Source of the DNA: Adlercreutzia sp. ZJ473
GTDB lineage: Bacteria; Actinomycetota; Coriobacteriia; Coriobacteriales; Eggerthellaceae
DNA: 61,403 nucleotides
Reading direction: 5' to 3'
Assembly: GCF_013185065.1 (NCBI RefSeq)
Contig: NZ_JAAVTO010000009.1
Span: 1-61,403 of the forward strand
Position numbers and translations under genes: made by a program. Each line of letters opens with the position of its first letter. Position 1 is the stretch's first letter. The notes below the pieces were generated by a model. It worked only from the letters and a program-made list of their open reading frames with translations, was not told the DNA's origin and ran no database searches. Below are positions 25,587 through 37,666 of the stretch, in pieces.

Positions 25587-26532
25587 GATGCGCTACGCGC
25601 GCGTGGCCTGCGCGCTTCTGGTCCTGGCCTTGATCTGCGCGTCTACGGAGCTCAACATGGCAAGCGGCACCCTGTGCGTGCCGTGCCCCGTTGGAGTCCT
25701 CGAGATCAGCCTTGCGAGCGGCAGCGTTCCTTGGGCGCTTCTGCCCGGCATGGCCGTGCTGCTGCTCGCAGTGCTCGCGCTCGGGCGCGCGTTCTGCTCG
25801 TGGGTGTGCCCCACTTCGCTCACGCGCAACCTGTTCGGCGGACGACATCCCCGTGGCCTCACAGGCCGCACGGGCGAGGAGGCAGCCGGGGATGGAGGCG
25901 CTGTTGCTGCGGCTACGGGTAGCGGCACGGGAGCTGTTGCGGCTGCGGACGACAGCACGGGCGCGGCGGCAGACGGCGCGGCGGCTTCGGGCGGCGCAGA
26001 CGCTTCCTCAGCTGCGGAGGCACCGCGACGGGAGCGCAACAACCTTGCCACGCAGGGCATCGTGCTCGCCGTGCTGCTCGCGGTGTCCTTCGCCGTGCAC
26101 TTCCCCGTGTTCTGTCTGATCTGCCCCATCGGCTTGGCCATGGGCACGGTGTTCGCCGCAAGCCGCACCTTCATGACCTGGCAGCCTGAGCTCGAGCTTT
26201 TGGCGTTCCCCGCCATGCTGCTCGTGGAGGCGCTCGCGCTGCGCCGCTGGTGCAGCGCCATCTGCCCGCTCGGGTTCTTCTTCGGGCTGGCAGCGAAGGC
26301 CCGCACCGCGCTCCACCTGCCCGCACTGCCGCGCCTCAACGCACACGCCTGCCGCATGACGCAGGGCTGCCGCGCCTGTGAGCACGTCTGCCCCGAGAAC
26401 ATCCACCTGCCCGCCGCCGCGCCGGCGGACCGCGAGGACTGCACGCTCTGCCTCGACTGCGCCGAGCACTGCCCCGCCCACGCGCTCACCCCCTCCCCCG
26501 CCCGCCACAGCAACCAGAAGGATCGCACGTAG
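25579..26532 (+). CDS. NapH-like 4Fe-4S membrane protein
   Basis: 317 residues with four or five membrane helices, the CxxxCP motifs of NapH (CSWVCP near 74 and CSAICP near 230), and two C-terminal 4Fe-4S motifs (CRACEHVCP, CTLCLDCAEHCP). It should oxidise quinol together with the NapG-like protein. A 60-residue Ala/Gly/Asp/Ser-rich insertion lies between helices 2 and 3 (about 95-155), unusual for the family. It is the last gene of module B; the right 52-bp repeat begins 38 bp after its stop. Confidence 0.9.
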   Translation: MNKMRYARVACALLVLALICASTELNMASGTLCVPCPVGVLEISLASGSVPWALLPGMAVLLLAVLALGRAFCSWVCPTSLTRNLFGGRHPRGLTGRTGEEAAGDGGAVAAATGSGTGAVAAADDSTGAAADGAAASGGADASSAAEAPRRERNNLATQGIVLAVLLAVSFAVHFPVFCLICPIGLAMGTVFAASRTFMTWQPELELLAFPAMLLVEALALRRWCSAICPLGFFFGLAAKARTALHLPALPRLNAHACRMTQGCRACEHVCPENIHLPAAAPADREDCTLCLDCAEHCPAHALTPSPARHSNQKDRT

Positions 26533-26569
26533 GAAGCGCGGCGGCGCTCCTCTTCCACAGCACCCGAGG

Positions 26570-26621
26570 CGTTGCGAAGGCGTTGCCGCACAAGCGCCCG
26601 CGCCCCCACGCGCACTCAGCA
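26570..26621. repeat. 52-bp direct repeat, right copy bracketing module B
   Basis: Identical to 18769-18820 except at two positions (bases 21 and 40 of the repeat), same orientation. It lies between the NapH-like gene and the DUF3791 gene. Confidence 0.9.
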
Positions 26622-26711
26622 CGGCGAGAGCTGCGATGGTTTATAATCGTCCCTGTTAGACGCAGGGCCCCTTCCGCAGGCGGCCCTGACGAGCTGAGAG
26701 CGAGGCTTGAG

Positions 26712-26936
26712 ATGAACGAGAGCACCCGAAGGGAGATAGACTTCGCTGTCTTCCTCATATATCGGCTCGCCGAGAGCTGGGGCAAAACCGTGCCCGAGAC
26801 CTACCGAACCCTCGCCGACTTGAACGTCCTCGGCGATTACGTCATCCCCTTCTACGACGTGCTCCACACCCAGGGCGAGCAATGCCTGGTTGACGAGATC
26901 ACCGAGCTCGCGCGCAGGAGAGGAGCCGTCATATGA
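26712..26936 (+). CDS. DUF3791 domain protein
   Basis: 74 residues: DFAVFLIYRLAESWGKTVPE, then VIPFYDVLHTQGEQCLVDEI, the usual DUF3791 pattern ending in the LHTQG turn. Such genes commonly precede DUF3990 genes, and the stop here overlaps the DUF3990 start by 4 bp. The function is not established; a partner or antitoxin role for the DUF3990 protein is plausible from the tight coupling. Confidence 0.85.
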   Translation: MNESTRREIDFAVFLIYRLAESWGKTVPETYRTLADLNVLGDYVIPFYDVLHTQGEQCLVDEITELARRRGAVI

Positions 26937-27418
26937 TCCTCTACCACGGCTCAACCGTCGAGGTTCCCCATCCAGACCCAGCGCGCGCTCGGAAAAACCT
27001 CGACTTCGGCCAGGGATTCTACCTGACGTCCCACAGATCCCAAGCTGAGCGCTGGGCCAAGCGCAAGGCCATGCTCGAGGACGCAAGCGCCGTGGTCAAC
27101 GAGTACGAGTTCGCCGAGCGCGCCCTCGAGAACTTCGCTGTCCTCCGATTCGACGAGAGCGACGCCGACTGGGTGAAGTTCGTATGCGACTGCCGTCGCG
27201 GCGGCAATGCATACCAAAAATACGACGTCATCATTGGATGCGTCGCGAACGACAAGGTGTACGAAGCGGTGAACATGTACTTCAGGGGATATTGGGACAT
27301 CGACACCACGCTCAAGGCACTCAAATACTACGACAAGAACGACCAGTACTGCTTCGTATCCCAGGCCGCCGTCGATGCCTTGCTTTCCTTCCGAAGAGCA
27401 TACGAGACGGGGAGATAG
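26933..27418 (+). CDS. DUF3990 protein, ADP-ribosyltransferase-like fold, possible toxin
   Basis: 161 residues. It begins YHGSTVEV and continues DFGQGFYLTSHRSQAERWA, the two hallmark blocks of DUF3990. Their H and Y positions match those of ADP-ribosyltransferase folds, and VSQAAVDAL near the end is also typical. The protein may modify a cellular target with NAD as donor; this is inference from fold resemblance. It is flanked by two small helical proteins in one operon, a toxin-antitoxin-like arrangement. Confidence 0.8.
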   Translation: MILYHGSTVEVPHPDPARARKNLDFGQGFYLTSHRSQAERWAKRKAMLEDASAVVNEYEFAERALENFAVLRFDESDADWVKFVCDCRRGGNAYQKYDVIIGCVANDKVYEAVNMYFRGYWDIDTTLKALKYYDKNDQYCFVSQAAVDALLSFRRAYETGR

Positions 27419-27420
27419 CG

Positions 27421-27669
27421 GTGGACGAGCGCGTCGTTGAGAGCCTGGGATCGTTCTTGAAGGAGCATCTGGAAGCTGACGTGGCGTTCTGCATCGCCGA
27501 GCGCCTCAACGTCTCCGCAGAGGAGGCTATGGGGATCTACTACGGAAGCAAGATCGCCGAAGCGGTCGAGGAAGGCTCGCTGGGGATGCAGTACCTGCCC
27601 GCTTCCTACCTAGCGGACGAGGTGCTCAAAAATGCCGCATCCGCCTCTGCGCGTATTCTACGCCCCTAG
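27421..27669 (+). CDS. Small helical protein, DUF3791-like, third gene of the trio
   Basis: 82 residues from a GTG at 27421, two bases after the DUF3990 stop (GGGGAG upstream). The sequence ESLGSFLKEHLEADVAFCIA, ERLNVSAEEAMGIYYGSK and LPASYLADEVL loosely follows DUF3791, without the LHTQG end. This makes a small-DUF3990-small layout. It may be a second partner protein. The GTG start makes it easy to miss. Confidence 0.7.
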   Translation: MDERVVESLGSFLKEHLEADVAFCIAERLNVSAEEAMGIYYGSKIAEAVEEGSLGMQYLPASYLADEVLKNAASASARILRP

Positions 27670-27749
27670 GGAGAGCAGCCCGCCCCTCAAGCATATCTTC
27701 CGCTCCCCTGCCGAAAATCAAGCAGTCGCGCATCCGTTGATTCTCACGT

Positions 27750-27777
27750 CCCCGCCTTGCTTCGCGGTGAGGCGGGG
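27750..27777. terminator. Hairpin after the DUF3990 trio
   Basis: CCCCGCCT and AGGCGGGG form an 8-bp stem with a 12-base loop about 80 bp past the last gene of the trio. No strong T-run. Confidence 0.5.
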
Positions 27778-27781
27778 GGCG

Positions 27782-27980
27782 CTGCGCAAAACGGCGTGCG
27801 AAGGCGCGAGAAACACGCGATCTGATACCCGCCAAGTCGACTGGTCCCAGCTTCCGCCAGCATTTTGCCTGGTCGTACGTTTTCCTTGCGCCAATGCAGC
27901 GCCTTCTCGCATCGTTTTTCCAGAAATTCGGTATCAGATCGTGTGTTTCTCGCGCCTTCGCACGAACGACGCTGCGCAGA
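27782..27980. repeat. Palindromic 200-bp element
   Basis: Arms at 27795-27829 and 27930-27964 are 35 bp long and complementary at 34 positions (CGTGCGAAGGCGCGAGAAAC... against ...GTTTCTCGCGCCTTCGCACG). An outer CTGCGCA/TGCGCAG pair at 27782 and 27974 extends them. The 100-bp centre has no credible gene. The form is that of a miniature inverted-repeat element or a very stable RNA hairpin. Confidence 0.85.
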
Positions 27981-28069
27981 AAGCCCCTAGGCCCTGCGAG
28001 TTTCGTCCGCTTTGGCCTGCGCGCAATCCACCACGCGAGCCGACGCACCCCGTGCGGCGGGGTCGCTTC

Positions 28070-28087
28070 CATTACACTTCTGTAATG
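28070..28087. promoter_or_regulatory. Palindromic operator candidate upstream of the ABC transporter
   Basis: CATTACACTTCTGTAATG is a perfect 7-bp inverted repeat with a 4-base centre, 79 bp upstream of the ABC ATPase start. It resembles operators of TetR-type repressors. Confidence 0.5.
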
Positions 28088-28165
28088 CGCGCGTTAGGAG
28101 AGCACAAGGCGCATGCCCCATGCTGAAAGCAGCTGTCCTGCGAGGAAACGAAGGAAGGTATGCAC

Positions 28166-28845
<680 letters not shown>

Positions 28846-28849
<4 letters not shown>

Positions 28850-31800
28850 GCGTCATGTCGAACTTCACGCTGCGCTCGCTGGCGAAGAACCGCGTGCGCA
28901 CGGGCGTGACCGTTGCGGGAGTGGCGCTGGCCGCGGCGCTCCTCACCGCCGTGCTCACGAGCGTGACCAGCCTGAACGCCTATCTCTACAACTGCGAGGT
29001 AGCCGACAACGGCATCTGGACGGCCAGCGCCTGGACCGAGGGCGAAGACGAGATCGCCCACGCCCGCGCCGACGCGCGCACGTCCGACCTGGTGGTCATG
29101 CGCGACGTGGGGTTCGTCGACCCCGACGAGGCAGCGATGCGCTACGGCGCGTACCTGCCGTTCGTAAGCACGGAAGGCGACCTCGCGCGCATCTGCGCCG
29201 TCAAGCCCGCGGAGGGGCGCGCGGCCGAAGGGCCGGACGAGGTGATGCTGCCCAGCTCGTGGAAGGGCACGTCGGCGTTCGGAGCTGACGCGATCAAGGT
29301 GGGCTCGACGCTCGAGGTCGAGCTGGGGCAGCGCGAGCTCGTGGCGGCCGGCGCGGATGCGGGCGATGAGCCCAGCGCGCTCGCCGGGCACGACCGCACG
29401 CGCTCTGGCGAGACGCCCATCGAGGGCACGGGGTACGAGCCTGACGAGGCGGGCGACCGCCTGGACTCGGGAGACCGCTACCGAAACCCGCAGTCTGACG
29501 GCGGCGGCTTCGGCGAGAAGCTCGTCGAGCTTGAGCCACGCACGTTCACCGTGGTGGGATTCTACGACACGCGCAACATCGCCAGCTCGACGGGCGTGGG
29601 GTACGCCGCGCTCACGACGGGCTGGGACGCGGGCGCGGCGGGCACGGACGCGGGCGCGGGCACGACGGGCGCGGACGCGGGCACGGGCGGTGCGGGCGCG
29701 GACGCGGGCGAGGCAGGTGCGAACCCGACCGCGGCGGGCGCTGCCAAGGTGTACGTGGCGACTGCGGGGCTTCGCACCGCCGGGGAGATCGACGAGGCCA
29801 TGAAGAGCTCGTTCGACTCCGCAAACATAGCGCACCACGACGCGCTGCTGCGCTATGAGGGCATCACGAGCGACCGCGCTATCTGGAACACGTTCTACCA
29901 GATAGCAGCCGTGCTCGCCTGCGTCATCGCGGCGGCGTGCGTGTCGCTCATCTACAACGCGTTCGCCATCAGCGTGGCCGAGCGCACGCGCCAGTTCGGG
30001 CTTCTGTCCTCCATCGGCGCGTCGAGGCGGCAGATCAGGCGCGCCATCGCGTTCGAAGCCGCCGTCATCACCGCAGCAGGCATCCCGCTCGGCCTGCTCG
30101 CCGGCATCGGCGGCACCGCCGCGGTGCTCGGGGTTCTCGGGCCCTCGCTCGAGAGCATAATCGGAGAGCGCGAGGACGTCGCCTTCGGCGTGGCGGTTGA
30201 CCCGGCGATGATCTGCCTGGCCGCCGTCCTCACGCTCATAACCGTGATGGCGAGCGCATGGCTGCCCGCGCGCCGCGCCGGAAACGCGAGCGCCATCGAC
30301 GCCATACGCCGGACGCGCGACGTGCGTCCTGTGCGCCCCGCGCGAAAGCGCACTGGAAAGACGAGCTCGTCAGCCGCCGCGACGGCTGACGTCTGGAAGC
30401 CCCGTGGGTTCGGCATCCACCGGCTGTTCGGCGTGTCGGGCCAGATCGCCTGGGCGAACCGCAAGCGCGGGCGCGCCAAGGGCCGCGCCGCCAGCGTGTC
30501 GCTCGCGCTCGCCATCGTGCTGCTCATGACGGCCGGCTCGCTCAGCACCACGCTCGACGTCATGACCGGCGCCGCCATCGCCTCCTCCGAGACCTGCGAC
30601 ATCACCGTCAGCACCTTCCGCAGCTACTCGCCAGACGCCGAAGCGGCGGACGCGGGCGCTCGTGACGGCGCGAGCGACAGCGACAGCGCGGCCGACGGCA
30701 ATCCGGACGCAGGCGGCGAAGATACCGGAGAAGCAGCCGACGCGAGCGCAGATGGCGCGTCAAGCCCCTTCGAAGCCTATGCAGCTCTCTACGCGAAGCT
30801 CTCGAGCGTCGAAGGGGTGCAGCCGCTCGGCTGGCAGGCGGTGGCCACGATGCCCGCCGTCATGCCCGCCGACATGGTCGGCACGGGCATGGCCGAGGAC
30901 GGCGGCCGCTTCAACAGCTCGTCCCCTGTCGTCCGCCAGCCCGACGGAACCTACTTCGGCCACGTGAACCTGCAGTTCCTCGAGAACGAGGCGTTCGCCG
31001 CCTACGCGCGCAGCGTCGGCGCGAGCCCCGACGCGTTCTCTGGCGACGCGATGCGCGGCATCGCGCTTTCCACCGGCTACTCGAACAACGGGCAGGCGTA
31101 CGTGCAGCGCGAGATGATCAAGGCGCCCGGCACGATAAGCTGCATCACCGAAGCGACGTTCGAGGGAGTTCCCGTCGAGGGCTTCGTCTACAGCGGAGGG
31201 CGCGCGGGCGCCGACGCCAAGAGCCCTGACGGCAACGCGGATGCGCGCGAGGCCGCCTTCTCCGCCTACCTGCCCTCCGACTACGCCGCAGCCGACAAGG
31301 AGCCTGAGGGCAAGCCGCTCTCCGCGCTTGACCTGACGTACCTGCCCGTCGAGGCGATCGCCGTCACCGACCAGGCGCCCGACGGGAGGGGATCCGACTA
31401 CCCCACCGTCGTCCTGCCCCTGAGCGCCGCCGACACGCTCGCCGAGGCCACGCGCGGCACCGCCGGGTCCCTCATGACGTCAGTCCAGATGGTCGCGCGC
31501 TTCAACGCCGACGAGCACGTCACCGCTGCCGCTGACCTCGAAGCCGCCGGCAGGGAGTTCTTCGACCTCGACCCCGGGGGCGACGGCGCGCTCGCGAGCA
31601 CGCACCTCTACGTGGGCGACAACGCGGCCGTCCAGGAGGGCTACGGGACGCTCGTCGTGGTGGTGAACGTGTTCTCGCTGCTGTTCACGGGCATCCTCAT
31701 GCTGATCGCCATGGGCAACGTGTTCAACACGGTGACCAACGGACTCGTCCTGCGCCGCCGCGAGTTCGCCGTGATGCGCTCGGTGGGGATGGGCAGCCGC

Positions 31801-32067
31801 GCGTTTCGGCGCATGATCGCCTGCGAATGCGCCGGATACGCCGTGCGCGGCCTCGTCCCCGGCGTCATCGTCGCAGCCATCGTGTCGTTCCTGCTGTTCA
31901 ACGCGCTGGCGAAGTCGGTCGAGGGAGTTGCGTTCGCCCTGCCGTGGGGGCACATGGCGCTCGCCTGCGCGCTCACGCTGCTCATCATGGCGGCCAGCGT
32001 CGCCTACGGGCTGCGCCGCTGCCGGACCGACAACGTGGTGGAGGCGCTGCGAATGGACATAGCCTGA
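28846..32067 (+). CDS. FtsX-like ABC permease, large
   Basis: 1073 residues with the two FtsX domains of large permeases. Helix 1 is at 20-42, then an extracytoplasmic domain, three helices with RQFGLLSSIGASRRQIR (about 385-520), another helix with a second large outer domain, and three C-terminal helices (MRSVGMGSRAFRRMI). A run of GADAGTG-type repeats (about 262-300) and an Asp/Ala/Gly stretch (about 600-640) are low-complexity insertions. Works with the preceding ATPase. Substrate unknown. Confidence 0.92.
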
Positions 32068-32073
32068 GGGAAG

Positions 32074-32104
32074 GGGCTGCCCCGCCCCCAGCGCGGGGCA
32101 GCCC
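32074..32104 (+). terminator. Hairpin after the ABC permease gene
   Basis: GGGCTGCCCCGC and GCGGGGCAGCCC form a perfect 12-bp stem seven bases past the stop. The following 230 bp up to the symporter gene contain duplicated pieces (CCGCTGATGCCTGG at 32103 and again near 32192; GCCTGCTGTCC twice) and a TAGAAT that may be a -10. Confidence 0.75.
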
Positions 32105-32333
32105 GCTGATGCCTGGTAGAGAGATCGCGGCCTGCTGTCCGGGAGGGGGGACGCAGCCTGCTGTCCAGGAGAGCCGCGGGCGGCAGCCGACCCGCCCGCT
32201 GATGCCTGGGCAACAGGCTGAGTTTCCGCCGCCCGCGGCCGAGCTGATCGGGTAGAATGGGCAGGCTTGCATTTTCGTCCAAGGCGCGCGGGCGCACCTG
32301 CCGCACGCCCCGAGGCAGGAAAGAAAACGGCAC

Positions 32334-33746
32334 ATGACAGGCAAGACGACCACCGACGCACCGCGCGAGCACTTCGCCTCGCGCCTCGGCTTCATCCTCA
32401 TCAGCGCAGGCTGCGCCATCGGCCTGGGCAACGTCTGGCGATTCCCCTACATCACCGGCGAGCACGGCGGCGCGGCGTTCATCCTGCTCTATCTCGTGTT
32501 CCTCGTGGTCCTCGGCCTGCCCGTCATGGTGATGGAGTTCGCCGTGGGTCGCGGCAGCCAGAAGACCTCGGCGCTCGCCTTCGACACGCTGCAGCCCTCG
32601 CGGCGCTGGCACTGGTTCTCGTGGTGGGGGTACGTCGGCTGCCTGCTGCTCATGATGTTCTACACCACGGTATGCGGCTGGATGCTCGCCTACGTGGCGA
32701 AGATGGCCACCGGCGCCTTCGCGGGGCTCGACGCCGCGGGCGTCGGCGGCGTGTTCTCCTCCATGCTCGCGAGCCCCGTCGAGCTCGTGGGCTGGATGCT
32801 CGCCGTGATCGTGATCGGCCTGATCGTGTGCAGCCTCGGCCTGCAGAAGGGCGTCGAGCGCATCACGAAGGTGATGATGCTCGCGCTGCTCGGCGTGATG
32901 GCGCTGCTCGTGGTGCGCAGCGTCACGCTGCCCGGCGCGGCCGAGGGCCTCGCGTTCTACCTGATCCCCGACTTCGGGCGCATGCTCTCCGGCGGCCTGG
33001 CCGGCTTCGGCGAGGTGGTGTACGCCGCCATGGGCCAGGCGTTCTTCACGCTGTCGCTCGGCATCTCGGCCATGGAGGTGTTCGGCAGCCGCATCGGGCC
33101 CGAGCGCTCGCTCACCGGCGAGGCCATCCGCATCTGCGCGCTCGACACGGCCGTGGCCATCGTGGCGGGCCTCATCATCTTCCCCGCCTGCTTCGCCTTC
33201 GCCGTCGCCCCTGACCAGGGGCCCGCGCTCGTGTTCGTCACGCTTCCGAACGTGTTCAACCAGATGCCGCTCGGGCAGCTGTGGGGCGCGCTGTTCTTCG
33301 TGTTCATGAGCTTCGCGGCGCTCTCCACCATCATCGCGGTGTTCGAGAACCTCATCTCTTTCACCATGGAGAAGTGGGGGCTCACGCGCAAACAGGCGCT
33401 CGCGCGCACGGCGGCGCTGGTCACCGTGCTGTCGCTCCCCTGCGCGCTCGGGTTCAACGTGCTCTCGGGCGTGACGGTGCCGGGCATCGGCGACATCCAG
33501 TCCGTCGAGGACTTCATCGTGTCGAGCAACCTGCTGCCGCTCGGCAGCCTGCTCTACGTGGTGTTCTGCCTGAGCCGCGGCGGCTGGGGCTGGGAGAACT
33601 TCCTCGCCGAGGCCGACAAGGGCCAAGGCGCCCGCTTCCCGCGCTGGGCGCGCGGCTGGCTCACCTTCGGGCTGCCGGCGCTCATCGCGGTCATCTTCGT
33701 CATGGGGTACGTGCCGAAGATCATGCTCTGGACGGGAATGGCGTAA
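32334..33746 (+). CDS. SLC6-type sodium-dependent transporter (NSS family)
   Basis: 470 residues. The signature helix 1 motif GLGNVWRFPY, which forms the sodium and substrate site, follows FILISAGCAI; about eleven membrane helices are visible. Bacterial members import amino acids or related amines with sodium. CAGGAAAG precedes the ATG. It stands alone between two long intergenic regions. Confidence 0.93.
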   Translation: MTGKTTTDAPREHFASRLGFILISAGCAIGLGNVWRFPYITGEHGGAAFILLYLVFLVVLGLPVMVMEFAVGRGSQKTSALAFDTLQPSRRWHWFSWWGYVGCLLLMMFYTTVCGWMLAYVAKMATGAFAGLDAAGVGGVFSSMLASPVELVGWMLAVIVIGLIVCSLGLQKGVERITKVMMLALLGVMALLVVRSVTLPGAAEGLAFYLIPDFGRMLSGGLAGFGEVVYAAMGQAFFTLSLGISAMEVFGSRIGPERSLTGEAIRICALDTAVAIVAGLIIFPACFAFAVAPDQGPALVFVTLPNVFNQMPLGQLWGALFFVFMSFAALSTIIAVFENLISFTMEKWGLTRKQALARTAALVTVLSLPCALGFNVLSGVTVPGIGDIQSVEDFIVSSNLLPLGSLLYVVFCLSRGGWGWENFLAEADKGQGARFPRWARGWLTFGLPALIAVIFVMGYVPKIMLWTGMA

Positions 33747-34153
33747 GCGCGCAGGGCGCGGGGGCGCGGGACGTAGGGCGCGGAAGCGCGAAGCAACAGG
33801 AAAGGGATGCCTTGATCGTGGAGATTTGGGGACTTTCGGCGCGATTTTCCCCTTCTCGCCGCGCGCGCCTGATTCTTCCTTCATACTAGTCGGCTGCTTC
33901 ACGCGAAATTCTTTCTCGTTTCTCTTCACGCTCAGGCGGCCATGTGGAAGCCGCCCTCGCTTGCAGATTTCAGAAAGCGGCTCGAGTAAAGCAAAGAGCA
34001 CCCCACGGGGATGGGTGCGACGGCGCCGCGCAAACGCGGACCGGAAGAGAAACGACGCAATCACCAAGCCTGCGAACACGCGGGGCGGCGCTGTGCCGCG
34101 CCCGTCGCATGCCCTGGGCACGTGCGTCATGAGAGAGAAGGAGCAACTCCCCC
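33747..34153. other. Gene-free 407-bp region, probable long leader of the DEAD-box gene
   Basis: No credible coding frame. It holds a repeat-like GCGCGGG stretch at the start, an AT-richer segment (33875-33930), a hairpin GGCGGC/GCCGCC near 33937-33957 and a further GC-rich stretch ending at the ribosome site GAGAGAGAAGGAG. A long 5' leader would fit the cold-responsive control known for some DEAD-box helicase genes; this is inference. Confidence 0.45.
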
Positions 34154-36838
<2,685 letters not shown>

Positions 36839-36844
36839 CGCCCG

Positions 36845-37111
36845 TCACGCGAGCTGGTAAAAAGTTCGCGCCAACTGACGCGAACTCATCCGCAGACAAG
36901 GGAAGGAGCCCCGCGGGGCTCCTTCCTGTCTCATCTGATCGCGCCAGCTGCGCTTGGCTCGTGCGCGGTTGTACTTCACGTCGCCCTGCGCGCCATGCCC
37001 GCAGGCGAACCCGTTGTAGCGCGGCTTCTTCGCCAGCGTGGCCTCCTCAGCCGACTGCCGCCACACCACGTTCGCGTTGCCGCGCGCATCCGCGCGTCGC
37101 TTCTTCGACAT
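36845..37111 (-). CDS. Small basic protein with a hairpin inside its coding frame
   Basis: 88 residues from the ATG at 37111 (GGAGG 8 bases upstream). The protein is basic with KKPRYNGFACGHG, then KYNRARAKRSWRDQM, followed by a stretch encoded by a perfect 26-bp palindrome (36901-36926) and then by an unremarkable tail. Small basic proteins with an RNase III site or terminator hairpin inside the frame are the hallmark of alternative ribosome-rescue factors (ArfA, BrfA), made from stopless mRNA when trans-translation fails. I do not recognise the exact family; the idea rests on this layout. Confidence 0.6.
   Translation of the reverse strand: MSKKRRADARGNANVVWRQSAEEATLAKKPRYNGFACGHGAQGDVKYNRARAKRSWRDQMRQEGAPRGSFPCLRMSSRQLARTFYQLA
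36894..36930. terminator. Strong palindromic hairpin 3' of the DEAD-box gene, inside the opposing small gene
   Basis: GGAAGGAGCCCCG and CGGGGCTCCTTCC (36901-36926) are perfectly complementary, with GACA/TGTC outer bases extending the stem. It lies 60 bp past the DEAD-box stop and can end that transcript. On the other strand it falls within the coding frame of the small basic protein. Confidence 0.75.
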
Positions 37112-37129
37112 GCACCCCACCTCCTTCAA

Positions 37130-37666
37130 CTGCTCGGGGACATCAGCGCGATCATATCACACGCAGCCCCCTTCGCCTACGCACGCCCGGCCCCCTCGTC
37201 CACAGAGTCGCGACCATCCTCGTCTCGCGCCGCCTCTCGCGCACGTAGCTACGTCCTGCCAACAGCCCACAGCGTCCTTCGTTCACAACAACGCCCTGTC
37301 AACAGCCCACAGCGTCTCCGCATGAGACAGGGGGCTGAAGCATCGGCATGGCCTCTGTGCCTGGCGGCATAAGCGAGCGGCCGCACATCAGAACGACCGC
37401 CAGCGCGCTACCTCATTGGCTGTCGTTCATCGGTTATCGCACCTCATTTTGGACTTAACTAATAATTGCTAGCTTATATCAATATACGAGCATTCACTCG
37501 GTTAGAAACATCTGGGACAAGGTTGCTTATCTTTAGAGTTTGCATCGCTATCTCCAGCATATACCAGCATTTTTACATTTATATCTAGCGTTTACTTATT
37601 TTATATTTATACTAGTCTTTACTAGTTATCGTGTGTTTTGTGAATCGCAACGAGAGGAACGTCACC
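37130..37666. other. Gene-free 537-bp region with short duplications and AT-rich promoter zone
   Basis: A 22-bp sequence (CCTG, then C or T, then CAACAGCCCACAGCGTC) occurs at 37255 and 37295. From 37440 to 37640 the DNA is AT-rich, unusual here, and no gene fits. Immediately upstream of the TetR gene, ACTAGT occurs twice 10 bp apart (37611 and 37621). Confidence 0.6.
37611..37626. promoter_or_regulatory. Double ACTAGT site, TetR operator candidate
   Basis: ACTAGTCTTTACTAGT has two identical 6-bp palindromes spaced one helical turn apart, 41-56 bp upstream of the TetR start. The site could be autoregulatory. Confidence 0.4.

Noticed and set aside
18769-26621. Insertion sequence or integrative element with its own recombinase around module B
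   Set aside because: No transposase, integrase or relaxase gene lies inside or next to the repeats, so only a recombination-prone cassette can be claimed.
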